Shown: positions 46,181 to 58,201, numbered from the stretch's first letter. The stretch is DNA of 64,000 nucleotides from Abelmoschus esculentus (GCA_035048815.1 JAUCBN010000037.1:10692001-10756000), one strand, 5' to 3'. Notes: generated by a model from the sequence alone, not told the origin. Translations and numbers: made by a program.

Positions 46181-47959
46181 TGTAGCATCCAAGATATTAT
46201 ATTTATGGATTCTTAATCTCATATTCAAAAAATTCATGAAAAGTATCCTCTTTTCTAAAAAATGTGAGTTTTATGTTCTAGATTTTGGGGAATTTTATGA
46301 ATTTATGGTTTTTCTTTTGGATTTAAGGATGAAATTTCAAAATTAGGTCTTGCTTAAGGATTAATTGATGTTTTGATTATTTTTGATGTTTGTATGACTT
46401 AAGGAGATTTTTTATGAGCTCTTCAAGCTTGTTGGATAAAAAGAGAAGTTCAAAGGGGATAGTGTGAAGCCTAATCAAGGATGAAGAGCTTGGAAGCAAT
46501 TTTTGGGATTTAATGTTAATAAGGTTTAAAATAATTATTTTTTTAGTGTATGGTTATTGAGGGATAAGGATTAGTGTTGTTAGCTTAGATCCTTGTTTAA
46601 TGTCGAACTTCGGATTTAATGTTAATAAGGTTTAAAATGGATAACAAACCACTCTAATCAATCCCCATAAGATTTAGGATTGAGTTTAGGGGTTAAGGTT
46701 GTGTTTAGGGGGATTGTGAAGAAATTCCCCAAGCTTGGAAGCAATTTTTGGGATTCAGTATCGATATACGGGTAGTTGTACTGATACCTTGTGATCTGTA
46801 GCAAGGAAGATGAGATTTCCTTAGAAAGGAGTATCGGTACACCTAGGGAGGGTATTGGTACCGATATTGATAATGATGTTACGGTAAGTATGGTATGTAT
46901 ATCGTTATGCTGTGTTAGTATGCATATAGTTTGTATCAATAAGGGTTTGTAATTCGAAACAATAGAATATGTGGTTAGGTATCGGTACAGGAGGAGGTGT
47001 ACTGATACTAAGGGTGTATCTGTACACATAGCTTGTGTACTGATAGAATGTTAGACAAAAGGACGATTTGATCATGTGCCCGAGTATAGATACTCGTAGG
47101 TGAGTATCAATATCAAGAGGGTGTATTGATACTCATATAGTCCATATCAATATCGATAAAGGTGTATTAATACATATATAGTCCATATAGGTACCCAAGA
47201 AAGTTTATTTTGAGTTTAGGGGTTTGATAATTTGAGGATTATTACCCAATGGGCTTCTAAAGTAATAAAATGGATAGTAAAACTAAGAAACTATTGTTTT
47301 AACCTCGTCGATGAGAATACAATGTAATAGCTTGTAAGTCATGAATCAAAATAATTTTAATGGTTACAGTTATGCTTTGGGCATTTGTTATGTCTTGGCT
47401 TGGTACTACTTACCTTTTGGAGAGGTATATGAATGCTCAAGGAGCATGTTTTATCTTGTGTCGTGACAAAGTAATCTGGATGTCCTAGAGTTATTAAGTA
47501 CATCCGATATACCCATAGGCTGAGTCATTTGGTTAAACTTGGACACCTATATGTGCTATGCTGATCCAAGTAAGAAAATATAACTTGATGAGTAGAGTAA
47601 AATCGAGTAACCTAGTAGGATAAGTGTCCTTTGGTAAAGATTGCTTGTGGCTAATGTATCCAAGTATGTCTAGGATGTATCTGTGACTATGGTTATATGG
47701 ATATGGTCCAACTAACATGATGTCTATGTGATCACAGGTAACCTAATGTTCGTACGAGCATGAGTAAAGTAAGGCTTGATTTTCCATTATTTAGATGAGG
47801 TATGAATGTTTATGTATGTTGTGTGGATGTTAGTTGATGGTAGAGTAATCATGGTACGATATGTGCTAGTTTTATGGGTTGTGTGAGCTCGAGCAACATG
47901 ATAGGTTATATGAGATCGAGTATGATAAAGTTTTGTGTTGCGTGTTTATAGTGCTTCAC
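46181..47959. other. Unassigned repeat-like DNA, possible Ty3 LTR remnant
   Basis: It starts TGTAGCATCC at 46181, a common plant Ty3 LTR start, and contains scattered GTATCGGTAC/GTATCGATA words at 46750-47150. A CTTTTGGAGAGGTATATG stretch near 47410 is LTR-like. No primer site, second copy or coding sequence is present. Confidence 0.3.
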
Positions 47960-48920
47960 AATTGGTGCAAGTACACACGTCGTGGTGTGATAATTGAATG
48001 AACAATCATTATAATTGAGTGTTAAAATAGCTCAACTATTTCGTCAATTGGATCCAATTAGATTGTTTGGGAAATTCTGTGATTTCTTGGGAAATTTAGT
48101 GATTGCCAAGGGAATTAGGCGATAATCTTCAAAGTTCGACGAAGCATTCTTCAATGATTTCTTGTTATTCCTAAATCGAAATACTGTTAATTGTGCATGC
48201 CTTGATAATACTCCTTTTGTGAACCAAGGATGGACAATAAACAATCTTGAGCTTTTTTACCCCTTCAAATTCACAATTTATCCATAATTCGAATTAGTCT
48301 TCACCATAGATTGATTGTATGAAAATCATGCTCATTCTTTTCTTGAATATAACTCTCTTGATATTAGATAAATGGATAAATTCACATGATCCTCTTTCAA
48401 TTCACTCCTAATAAAAATTAAATACCAAGAATGAAAAAAATTTAAAATTGAATTACAAACTAAAAAAAACTAAACAAATCTATTCGTCCTCACAACCAAA
48501 AAATAAACAATAACACAAGTCAATTAAGTTTAGTTCATGGTTGGGTGAACAAGAAAAACAATATGAAATCTCCCTAAAATGAATCTAATCAAAACAGAAA
48601 AGTAAAAAAGATGTTATCAAACAATCCTTGTCAAATTCTCTATCAAATTGAACATTTAGAGGTTGTTGGCTTGGCTTTTTATAGGAATGAATAGGTTAAA
48701 TATTTATAGAGGATGGGTTTAATTTGGAATTAAATTGAATAAAAGAAATAATAAATCTCTTTTATCTTTTTTCTTAAAGAACTTCTAACAAATTTGAATT
48801 TAAATCTTCATTAAATTTTTGTCTGAAAATATAAATCTCTTAAGATTTATCCTTACTTTTTTTATTATAAAATTCTATATGAATGCCTAATAATATAATT
48901 ATGATAAGCCTAAGTCTAAC
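47960..48920 (-). repeat. Athila-like LTR remnant
   Basis: Read on the minus strand it holds a CCTATAAAAAG TATA region (about 48680), then ATTTATCTAATATCAAGAGA (about 48370), matching the ATTTATCTAATATCGAGAGA of the solo LTR at 20573, and a run of similarly ordered blocks down to about 47960. The left end of the Sirevirus at 48921 interrupts or borders it. Ends are approximate. Confidence 0.55.
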
Positions 48921-50050
48921 TGTAAAACTAAAATTGATTTTGATATAACAAATATATTAGAGGACTAAAATGAAATAATTTTTAAGTCCCTAATTCAAAA
49001 AATACTTCTAAAGTCAAACCAAGAACACCAAAAATATTTTCTCTAAGTCTTTTTCTCTAGACGTTTCGATACCATTGACATTGGTATCGATACCGACCTT
49101 TTTTTTGAAGAATGTTCTTGAGTTTTAACACCCGTTTCGAAATGTGCTCCGATACTTGAATTAAACTGCCAACTTCTGTTTCAAACCTTGTATCGAACCA
49201 TGCTTTATTACTTTAATATTTTAACTACGTTTCAATACTAGTTTCGATACCCCTTAAAATCCCCAACGGCTCTTTAAGTTTTAAATATTTTGACCGTTGG
49301 AAGTCAGTTAAGTTTTAAATGTTAGTTAACTCGTTTCGATACCTATTTCGATACCAAGGGTCACAGTTTACTCCCTGTATCGATACCCATTTCGAAACCC
49401 TATAATAAATGCACATCTCTTTGTACTAATGTTTTGAAACAGGTAGCCCGTGTTTCGATACCATAGGTTGCATAGGTGCATTTATGATGGGAAGATGAGG
49501 CTCCAACGTCTTTATTTGCAATCCCAACAACTCCAACGGTTAGAAATCAATGAGGAGGTATAAAATTAAGCATTTCAAGCAGCATTAACAATTATTGAAC
49601 ATAAAGCAAAATTTCAAGCATTCCAATCCAACTCCAAGCACTTCATTGAAGATCTTTGTCTCTCAACTCTTGTATTTCAATTCATTTCTTTGTAATTGAG
49701 TTTGGGGAGTGTTGTTCTATAATTAGGGCATACTTTTCTTGTGACAAAACCAACTTGCCTATTTCTTATCATTTGTAATCTCTTGTGAGTTTAAGTCAAT
49801 TTTGGGTAGAAAATTGGCTTGTTGTAAAGGTTAGCCCTTGAACTTAGAAAAAGGTTGAATTCATTTATTGAATTGGTTAGAAAATCCTTAGTGGGAGCTA
49901 AGATAGTGGATGTAGAGCTCATTTTGAAGCTTGAATCACTATAAATCTTATGTTCTTATTTTTCCTCATTTTCACCGAAAATCTTCCAACAAATTTTAAA
50001 TTGTCAATTCACCCCCTCTTGGCCAATTACATTGTGTGATCAACTCAACA
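48921..50050 (+). repeat. 5' LTR of Sirevirus
   Basis: 1130 bp, TGTAAAACTAAAATTG to CAACTCAACA. It contains GGTATCGATACC (49083-49094) and many TTTCGATAC half-sites. Confidence 0.9.
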
Positions 50051-50052
50051 AT

Positions 50053-50064
50053 TGGTATCAGAGC
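50053..50064 (+). promoter_or_regulatory. Primer-binding site, tRNA-iMet
   Basis: TGGTATCAGAGC two bases after the LTR end. Confidence 0.93.
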
Positions 50065-50137
50065 TAGACCTTTGAAGGGATTAACATCCACCAAAGAAGA
50101 TCCAAATATTGTTGATCATCTCTACAAGTCAAAGCAA

Positions 50138-51440
50138 ATGACCTCTACTTCCAAAAGTTGGAACGAGTCTCACTCCATCACCAAATCTCTTTTCTTCAAT
50201 GGTGATAACTATCCCTATTGGAAGAATAGGATGAGGTTGTTCATCAACTCCAATGATTTTGTTCTATGGGACATAATTGAAGATGGCCCCTCAATCCCAA
50301 TGAAGTAAGAAGGAGACAGACAAGTATCAAAGAAAAGCAATGAGATGACCGATGAAGAAAGAAGAATAATGTCAACAAACGATAAAGCCTTGCACATTCT
50401 CTTTTGTGCTCTTGGTCCCGACATCTACTCAAAAATGTCATCTTGTACAAGTTCCAAAGAATTGTTAGATTCTTTGGAGACAACATTTGAGAGAACTAGT
50501 GATGTCAAGGAGACAAAGATCGGTCTTCTTAATCTTAACTACGAGAAATTTAAGATGGAACCGGATGAAGATATCACCAACATGTTTGATAGATTCTCAG
50601 TAATTGTTAATGGTCTTAAAGGTTTTGGTGAGATCATCCCGGAGGAGAAGCTCGTACGGAAGTCATCTACTATTTCTCGAGTCTTGGGATAGCAAGAGAA
50701 CGACTATCATCAAAGGAAAGAACCTCAAGACTCTGAAGCTTGATGCTCTTGTGGGATCTCTTCTCACCCATGAGATCATGAAGAAAGGAAGAGAAGAAGA
50801 GAAAAAGAAGGAAGATGTGAAGCTAGAAAAGAGAGACGTAGAAAAGAAGAAGCAATGAATTGCTCTAAAAGCTTCAAAATCTCAAGAGGAGGTTGATACT
50901 AGTGTAGAGGAAGAGCTAGAGTAATTGGCTATGGTAGCCAAAAGATTCACAAAGCTTATGAAGGTGAAACGGAATAGGAGATTCCAAAGAAAGAAAGAAT
51001 TTAAAGGAAAGAGCAAAGAGGAAGAAAAAGATCAAATTACTTGCTATGAATGCAAAAAGTCGGTTCATATTAGGACCGAATGCCCACAATACAAAAAAAG
51101 GGTTTTGAGAGGAAGAAGAAACAAAAGGCTCATGTTGCCACTTGGAGTGATGAGGAGTCTTCATCCGATGAGGACAACAAAGTGGCCAACCTTTGTCTCA
51201 TGGCTCTTGATGAGCCTAAGAAAACCCTTGAACCATCTTGTAATGATCTTACTTATGATGAGTTATATGATACTTATGAAGAATTATAAGATGTTTATGA
51301 TGATTTAGTTTTAAAATTCAAAGAATCAATTTTGAAAAACAAGAAAATAATTTCGAATTTAAAAAACAAAATGATTCTTTAAAAAAAATAAATTTGGAGC
51401 TTGAAGAAAAGGTTGTTGGTTTGAAAGATGATTAGTCTAG
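50138..51440 (+). pseudogene. Sirevirus gag (broken)
   Basis: ATG 50138 (MTSTSKSWNESHSITKSLFF). The frame meets TAA at 50306-50308, resumes as a UBN2 gag domain at 50345-50665 (NMFDRFSVIVNGLKGFGEII), and shifts frame again near 50665. A CCHC zinc knuckle (CYECKKSVHIRTEC) is readable at about 51038-51080, followed by an acidic stretch (WSDEESSSDEDN) and further stops after 51289. Gag would form the particle and bind genomic RNA. Compared with the gag at 38829-40310 it keeps the knuckle but has lost its reading frame. Confidence 0.85.
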
Positions 51441-51599
51441 ATACACTTGGGTTATATTTTTAAGTACTAAAGATAAAGCCTTAGAAAAGTTCATCACATT
51501 TTCAAATATTTCTCAAAATGATCTTGATCAAAGAATTTCTCATATTAGAAGTGATCATAGAACCGAATTTTAAAATTTAGGTTTTGAGAATTTTTGTAA

Positions 51600-52131
51600 T
51601 AAAAATGAGATTAGCCATAATTTTTCAGCTCCTCGCACTCCTCAACAAAATGGGGTACTTGAGAGGAAAAATAGAACTTTAGAAGAAATGGCTAGGATCA
51701 TGCTTTGTAAAAACAATTTATCTAAGTATTTTTGGGTGGAAGCCACAAAGACTTCTTGTTATATTATTAATCGTGTAATGATTAGGCCAATTTTAAAGAA
51801 AACTCCTTATGAGATTTTAAAATCCAAAAAGCCTAACATTAGGTATTTTCACCCTTTTGGATGCAAGTGTTTTGTTTTAAACAATGGAAAAGGCAATGTA
51901 GGTAAATTTGATGCAAAAAGTGATGAAGCTATTTTTCTTGGATATTCTCAACATTCAAAGACTTATAGAGTTTTTAACAAAAGAACATTAGTTGAGGAAG
52001 AGTCTATACATGTGGTTTTCGATGATAACCTCCTTAGGAAGGATTCTTGTGATGATGATGATGTACGAATCATTGAAACCATTGATGAGGGACAAGCATC
52101 AAAGGTGGTTAAGGTTCCAACCAATGAGTAA
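51600..52131 (+). pseudogene. Sirevirus integrase C-terminal part
   Basis: From about 51630 the frame reads SAPRTPQQNGVLERKNRTLE, which holds the third catalytic residue (Glu of the QQNG.xERKNR box), and continues through the GKFDAKSDEAIFLGYS block to a TAA at 52129-52131. The HHCC zinc finger and the two catalytic aspartates are absent, as the DNA before 51600 jumps straight from degraded gag. It cannot integrate DNA. Confidence 0.88.
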
Positions 52132-52185
52132 ACACAAGATCCTCCAATAAAAGCTTTAGGAGATGTAAAGCTTGAACAAAGGGAA

Positions 52186-53332
52186 GTGAGCTACCCAAGA
52201 GAGTTCAACTATGTCAAGAGTGGTGAAATCTTGGGTGATCCATCCAAGGGGGTAACTACTCGTTCTTCTCTTAGATTAATGAATCATATTGCATTTATCT
52301 TATGCATAGAGCCTAAGAATATCAAGAAAGCTTTAGATGATGATTTTTGGATATTGGCTATGCAAGAAGTGTTAAATAAATTTAAGAGAAGTAATGTATG
52401 GACATTAGTTGATAGACCTAGTAATAAATCTACTATAAGAACTAAATGGGTTTTTAGAAATAAACTAGATGAGAGTGGTAAAATTGTGAGAAATAAAGCT
52501 ATATTAGTAGCTCAAGGTTACACTCATGAAGAGGGAATAGATTTTGATGAAACTTATGTACCCGTAGCTAGGATGGAAGCCATTAGGATGTTACTTGCAT
52601 TTGCATGTTATCATGATTTCAAGCTTTTTAAATGGATTTTAAAAGTGATTTTCTAAATGGTTTTATAAATGAAGAAGTGTATGTTGAACAACCACCGAAT
52701 TTTGAAGATCCAAAATTTCCAAACCATGTTTTTAAATTTATTAAAGCTTTATATGGTTTGAAACAAGCTCCTAGAGCTTGGTATGAAAGGCTTTCAAATT
52801 TTTTGATTGAAAAAAGCTTTGAAAAAGGAAAGATGGATACAACACTTTTTATAAAAAGGTTTAAAAATTACATCTTAGTAGTTCAAATTTATATTGGTGA
52901 CATTATTTTTTTTCTACTAATTAATGTTATTGTCAAGAATTTTCAAAGATTATGGAAGGTGAATTCGAGATGAGCATGATGAGGGAGCTCTCATTCTTTT
53001 TGAGACTCCAAATCAAGCAAAGGAAGGATGAAACCTTCATTAATCAAGCAAATTACATCAAGGATATGCTGAAAAAGTTTGGCTTGGAAAATGTGAAGCC
53101 TCAAGCCACTCCTATGAGCTCATCAACTAAGATTGATAAGGATGAAGGAGGTAAGTGTGTCTATCCTAAATTATATAGATCCATGATAGGTTCTTTATTT
53201 TACCTTACCGTAAGTAGACCAGATATTATGTTTAGTGCTTGCTTGTGTGCTAGGTTTCAAGCTAGTCCTAGAGAATCACACTTAGTAGCCATTAAGAGAA
53301 TTTTTAGGTACCTTAGAGATACACCTTTTTAG
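52186..53332 (+). pseudogene. Sirevirus reverse transcriptase (broken)
   Basis: The first part (to 52656) carries KWVFRNKLDESGKIVRNKA and VAQGYTHEEGIDFDETY. A frame change near 52630 leads to FKSDFLNGFINEEVYVEQPP and LYGLKQAPRAWYERL. The catalytic box reads IYIGDIIF instead of IYVDDIIF, so the first catalytic aspartate is replaced by glycine. Another frame change near 52960 leads to the connection region ending in RPDIMFSACLCARFQASP (to 53332). The gene is dead both by frameshift and by the active-site change. Confidence 0.9.
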
Positions 53333-53832
53333 GTCTTTGGTATCATAAAGACTTTTCTTTTAACCTTCATGCTTATTCGGATGCGGATTATGGGGGTTGT
53401 AAGATAGACAGGAAAAGTACATCCGGAACTTGTCAATTCTTAGGTAGTATGCTCATATCTTGGTTCTCTAAGAAACAAAATAGTGTAGCTTTATCTACCA
53501 CCAAAGCGTAGTACATATCCTTAGGGAGTTGTTGTACTCAAGTTCTTTGGATGAAGCAACAACTCTTAGATTATGGCATTATAGTAGAAATTATATCTCT
53601 AAAATATGATAACACTAGTGCTATATGTCTTACTAAGAACCACATTCAACATTCTAGAACTAAACACATAGAAATTAGACATCACTTCATTAGAGATCAT
53701 GTGTCTAAAAATGATGTTGTTATGGAGTTTGTTGACACCTTAAATCAATTAGCGGACATCTTTACCAAACCTTTAGACAAAGAGCGTTTTTGGACCCTTA
53801 GGAGATTGATAGATCTAAATAGACTATCTTGA
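53333..53832 (+). pseudogene. Sirevirus RNase H (broken)
   Basis: Readable from HAYSDADYGGC (about 53370) through RKSTSGTCQFLG and SKKQNSVALSTTKA. A TAG at about 53510 replaces a conserved Glu. The domain continues with DNTSAICLTKNHIQHSRTKH to a stop at 53830-53832 after QLADIFTKPLDKERF. This completes the Copia pol order PR-IN-RT-RH. Confidence 0.88.
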
Positions 53833-54752
53833 CCCTTTGCGTGTTATTTTTGTGCAAAATATGCTTGAATCTTGATTGAAATCATGCCTATGTTTTTATA
53901 CATCTTTTTTCTTCTATGCATGTTGCTAGGGGGAGTATGAACTTGTTAATGCATCTTGATCATGCCATAACATCATATGCATTCTTCTAGGGACTTTAGA
54001 GACTCATTTCTAGTACTTTAGAAGCCTAAAATGCAAAGCCTAGCTAAGGGGTATCGAAACAAGTGAGATCAGTTTCGATACCTGTTCTTCAAGATCACCT
54101 TAGGATGTTTCTGGGTAGCTTGGTATCGAAACACCAAAAATGTGTTTCGATACAAATGGTTTCGATATGGGTTGGAAGTGGTTTTAGAACACCCTATTTC
54201 GAAACGCCCATAAGGGCGTATCGAAACGCGTAGTGGCAGATGTGTTTTAAAACTCCCTAAATCTAATTTCATTCTAATTAAAACACAATCTCAACCCTCT
54301 CAAACACTAGCCGAAAACCTCTTTATAAAACCCCTCTATTCACCAATTTTCACCACAAAATCAAACGATTTTCTTGAGGGATTTTCATCACATCATCAAG
54401 GCAAAGGTTATATCAAATTTTGGTGCTTCAAAAAACATAAATTCTCTCCTAACCAATATTCAAGGTAATTTCGAAAAACCTTATTTTCATTGAATTTTAG
54501 GATGTGAAAATTTAGATTTTGAACATATTTTGATTGCTTATTGTATGGGTTTTCGAAATCCTACAGAAACTTTTGCAAAATCATTTTTTCAAATATAAAT
54601 TATTTTCATAGTATTTTTTACTGGTTTTTCAAGTGAATCTCTTCAAACCCTTGAATTATTAATCAATAGTATTGAACAAGGTTTATAAAGCATATATATC
54701 TATATATTTTAGTGCCTAAAACTAATCCTTAATTGTTTTAAATCCTTAGATT
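53833..54752 (+). other. Sirevirus spacer between pol and ORF3
   Basis: Non-coding. At 54050-54240 it carries a block of GTATCGAAAC/TTTCGATACC words like those in the LTRs, a feature also seen in the LTRs of both Sirevirus copies. No gene. Confidence 0.6.
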
Positions 54753-55886
54753 ATGGCACCGAAAAAGCATCAACGTACCGAGGGAGGTAGTTTTTCGAGT
54801 TCCGTTGCTCGTGGTTCCGGTACTGATCTTCAAGTGGTCTATGAATGTTATTTGGATAGCCACCACAAAATTGACAATTTCCAACAATTTCGCAATCACA
54901 AGCTCAAAAAGGAACGTTGTGTGGATGTGAGATTCATGAATTCTGTCAAATTCAAATTCTACTACCTTCAGCTCCTTCAAGATTGGAAGTTCATGACTTC
55001 CCTTTCATCCACCGGCAAGTTTTACCCTACCATTGTCCTTATCTTTTACACTAATGCTACATGCATTCTTTCTAAGGACAAAACTAAGGTGATTTTCATC
55101 GAGTCCTACCTCATGGGACGAAGTTTTCGAATCGATGTTAAGACTTTTTTTGATGTCTTTGGTCTTGAGGATAAAGGCATTAAGGATGAGAATCCGCTTG
55201 ACACCTTTACGAGTTCCGTCATGAATATCGACGTCCATGATCGGTTCTTACATCTTATCATCTCTTGGTGGATTCTTCCATACAATGGAAAATACTCATG
55301 GATTCGTTAAGTGGATGGATTTTGGATTAATTGCTTTCTTCAAGCTCAACGACCAAACCTTCCTAAAATTATCTTTGCCGATATTGTTTGGCAAGTCAAA
55401 AACCGTGCCACTCCTCTAGTTTGATCTTTTTCCTATGCATGTGTGTTAAGTTCTATATTTTTTCTTTTGGAAATCTATTGTTCTTATGACCTTGTGGAAT
55501 CAGTCAAAGAACCGAACAGAGAAACTTCTCTCAATCGCTCCCATTTCCAATATATTGGAGGCGAATGGGTTCGCGGTGAGGCACCTCCTCCTCCACCAGT
55601 TGATCCGGAGCCTATACAACAAGTTGCTCCTAATGCCGAGATGATGGCATTTCTCACAACTCGCTTTGACAGCTTGGATGCTCGGGTTAATTCTTTGTCC
55701 ACTCACATCGACACTCGTTTTGATGCAATGAACATGAGAATGACGAGTTTGGAGAATCAAAACCTTTTCATGCGTCTTACTCTTTAAGCTCTTAGGGATC
55801 AATGGCATCTTCACAATGCTCCTCCCAACAACGATGACAAAAATGTTGAAGATGGTGATGGCGGTGGTGATGGCGAAGACGAGTGA
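54753..55886 (+). pseudogene. Sirevirus ORF3 (env-like)
   Basis: ATG 54753 (MAPKKHQRTEGGSFSSSVAR), open to 55310 (185 residues); a frame change near 55270 carries on to a stop near 55423, and a later piece (about 55490-55787) has a proline run (APPPPPVDPEP) and a coiled-coil-like stretch (TRFDSLDARVNSLSTHIDTR). A TAA at about 55786 is followed in frame by an acidic Asp/Gly tail to TGA 55884-55886. The layout (N-terminal globular domain, proline spacer, coiled coil, acidic end) is like the ORF3 of Sireviruses, customarily called env-like; a membrane role is not shown. No clear transmembrane helix is visible in the N-terminal part. Confidence 0.7.
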
Positions 55887-56111
55887 TCTTAGCTCTCTAG
55901 TTTCTGCTATGGCTCTTTAGGACTTCTTATGTTTTTCTTTAGGTTTAAGTTTCCTTTCATTTTCATATTAAGACGTATGCACCTATGCTATTTCTTTAGA
56001 TATGCTTTGACATTATTGTTGGATTTCGATCTTATAAATTCTATGCTTATGTTTGAATTTATAATGCATACTTATTCGTTGTTTTACTATACCTTATTGA
56101 TTTTTATCCAA

Positions 56112-56286
56112 TAAAAAGGGGGAGAGAGATGTCTTTAAGGGGGAGAAAAGTTATAAAAAACATTTTTAAAGCTATGCAAAAATTAAGGGGGAGTTTTGTT
56201 TTCGAGTTTTCTAATTTTCATATTTTAAAAATTGATTTTAAACTTAAAAATTTATGTTGGTTTTGTTATATCAAAAAGGGGGAGAT
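56112..56286 (+). promoter_or_regulatory. Four polypurine tracts before the 3' LTR
   Basis: AAAAAGGGGGAGAGAG (about 56113), TTAAGGGGGAGAAAAG (about 56134), TTAAGGGGGAG (about 56183) and AAAAAGGGGGAGAT (56273-56286). The last touches the LTR start at 56287 and is the functional priming site; repeated copies upstream are characteristic of Sireviruses. Confidence 0.85.
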
Positions 56287-57058
56287 TGTAACAATAAAAT
56301 TGATTTTGTTATAAAAAATATGTCAGAGGACTAAATTGAAATAATTTTTAAGTCCCTAAGTCAAAAACTACTTCTAAAGTAAAACCAAGAACACCAAAAA
56401 TATTTTCTCTAAGTCTTTTTCTCTAGGAGTTTCGATACCATTCACACTGATATCGATACCGACCTTTGTTTTCGAAGAATGTTCTTGAGTTTTAACACCC
56501 GTTTCGAAAACACATTCCGATACTGGAACTAAACTGCCAACTTCTATTTCAAACCTTGTATCAAACCATGCTTTATTATTTTAATAGTTTAACTACGTTT
56601 CGATACCAATTTCAATACCCCTTAAAATCCCCAACGACTCTTTAAGTTTTAAATAATTTGACCATTAGAAGTCAATTAAGCTTTTAATTTTAGATAAGTC
56701 GTTTCGATACCCGTTTCGATACTAAAGGTCATAGTTTACTCCCTGTATCGATACCCATTTCAAAACCCTATAATAAATGCACAACGTCTCTTTGTACTTT
56801 TTGTAATGTTTCGAAACAGGTAACCCGTGTTTCGATACCATATGTTGTAGAGGTGCATTTATGGTGGGGAGATGAGGCTTCAACGTCTTTATTTGCAATC
56901 CCAACAACCCCAATGGTTAGAAATCAATGAGGAGGTATAAAATGAAGCATTTCAAGCAGCATTAACAATTATTGAACATAAACCAAACTTTCAAGCATTC
57001 CAATCCAACTCCAAGCACTTCATTGAAGATCTTTGTCTCTCAACTCTTGTATTTCAAT
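56287..57058 (+). repeat. Truncated 3' LTR of Sirevirus
   Basis: 772 bp starting TGTAACAATAAAATTG. It matches 48921-49696 or so of the left LTR and ends abruptly in GTATTTCAAT at 57058, where PP2C sequence begins. Confidence 0.92.
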
Positions 57059-58102
57059 GCTTCTGCGACACCATCTCTACTCATAACAGCATGACAATCA
57101 TCGGTGTTCGATACAATAAGATTTCCATTTCGGATCAAAGCTGTCACACAACATGTGCCACCGGAAACATCTTCCTTAAGAAACTCAGCATCTGTTTTAA
57201 GATAACCTTCTTTAACAACTTCCTTTTGTTTGCTCACGTCTCTTCTTCTAACAACTTCATCTATGATGTTCTTCTCCAACTTTTGGGCTGCAAATTCTAC
57301 AGCTTTAGCACCTCCATGTCCATCGAAAACACCAAAAACGGCCTGCAATTGTTGCATAAAACCGTATGAGTCCCACCAGCTTAAAATTCATTCAAAATCA
57401 AAATGAATTAAACAATCATTCTTCCCCTAAAAAATACCTCTCTCCCATATACTTTCTAATCATTTCATCCAAACTTTCTGGATTCATCAAATGAATGTTT
57501 TTTGCTTCTATGATAACCTAAACTAAGTTAAATTCTAAATTTAAATCAAGCAAGCAAGAAGAAAATCAGAAAGGGAGAAAAGCCCAAAAACTATAAAATA
57601 CCTGTTTTGAATCTTTTGGGAATTCAACAGAAGCTGAGAACCTATCTTCTATAGCCTCTCTCCTCCCTCTTTTACAGTAAACCAAATAATCGTCTCCTCT
57701 CTCCACTTCTCTCCCCACTTCACATGGAGTTGCTGGAACCCCAAAACACACAGTCGTAGTGACTACCAGAATATCCAGCCTCGCTGGCCTCTTCCTCTTC
57801 AAAATCAGAGACACCGATCCCGGTCCCAGACTTGCAGTCGAGCTCGAAATGAAAGAAGGCGATGGTGCTGAAGCAGAAGTAGATAACAAGGACCTAGTCG
57901 GTGGTTTTTGAAGCCGAATCCTAAAAGTCATAGACGGCGATGAAGTAGACGGTGAAGCAGGAGAAAATGACGAAGCTTTGAAGTGAGTCAACGATAGGTT
58001 CAAAGCTTCAGGTGAAGGAGAGATGATCGAGGTTTTGGTACAAAAAAGAGACGACGATGGAGAAAACACCGGTGAGCTACAGACTGCAACTGAACACGAC
58101 AT
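57059..58102 (-). pseudogene. PP2C protein phosphatase, AP2C-type, 3'-truncated
   Basis: Exon 1 is 58102-57602 (167 codons) and exon 2 runs from 57342 to the break at 57059; the intron is 57601-57343 (CAG|GTATTT...TTGCAG). I chose ATG 58102 because MSCSVAVCSS is the conserved family start. A MAPK-docking motif (KRKRPARLDI, residues 102-111) precedes the catalytic domain, with EDRFSA (152) and FGVFDGHGG (metal-binding, 174-178). The SNTDDCHAVMS block departs from the family's SNAGDCRAVMS. The remaining half, including the later metal-binding aspartates (DGLWD region), is missing, replaced by Sirevirus LTR that adds LKYKS and a stop. AP2C enzymes dephosphorylate stress MAPKs; this copy lacks part of the active site and is probably dead. 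Confidence 0.92.
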
Positions 58103-58195
58103 CGTGTTCCCTATCCTTATTTTTTTCCTGAATTCTTTGTTTTTTTCAATAACGTTCAAATTTGGTTTTGTCCTTGTTTTCTGAAAGTGGTAGAC

Positions 58196-58201
58196 TATAT
58201 A
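58196..58201 (-). promoter_or_regulatory. Probable TATA box of the PP2C gene
   Basis: TATATA (minus sense, in GCATATATAGTC) about 94 bp before the start codon. Confidence 0.5.

Larger units (their letters stand above)
48921..57058 (+). mobile_element. Sirevirus-type Copia element with ORF3, decayed and truncated
   Basis: The left LTR is 48921-50050, the iMet primer site 50053-50064, then gag, an integrase C-terminal part, RT, RNase H, a downstream ORF3, four purine tracts and a right LTR (56287-57058) that stops 358 bp short of the left LTR's length. The gene order with an extra ORF after RNase H is that of Sireviruses. Protease and the integrase catalytic core are deleted between about 51440 and 51610. 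At 57059 the sequence switches directly into a PP2C gene. Left flank and right junction share no target duplication because the right end is lost. Confidence 0.93.

Noticed and set aside
48044..48244. Minus-strand 66-codon open frame
   Set aside because: Lies in the U5-like part of an Athila-type LTR remnant and has no protein match.
54738..54980. Minus-strand open frame opposite Sirevirus ORF3
   Set aside because: Antisense to the start of ORF3, with no domain.
57091..57369. Plus-strand 92-codon open frame
   Set aside because: Antisense shadow of PP2C exon 2, whose minus-strand reading has clear phosphatase motifs.
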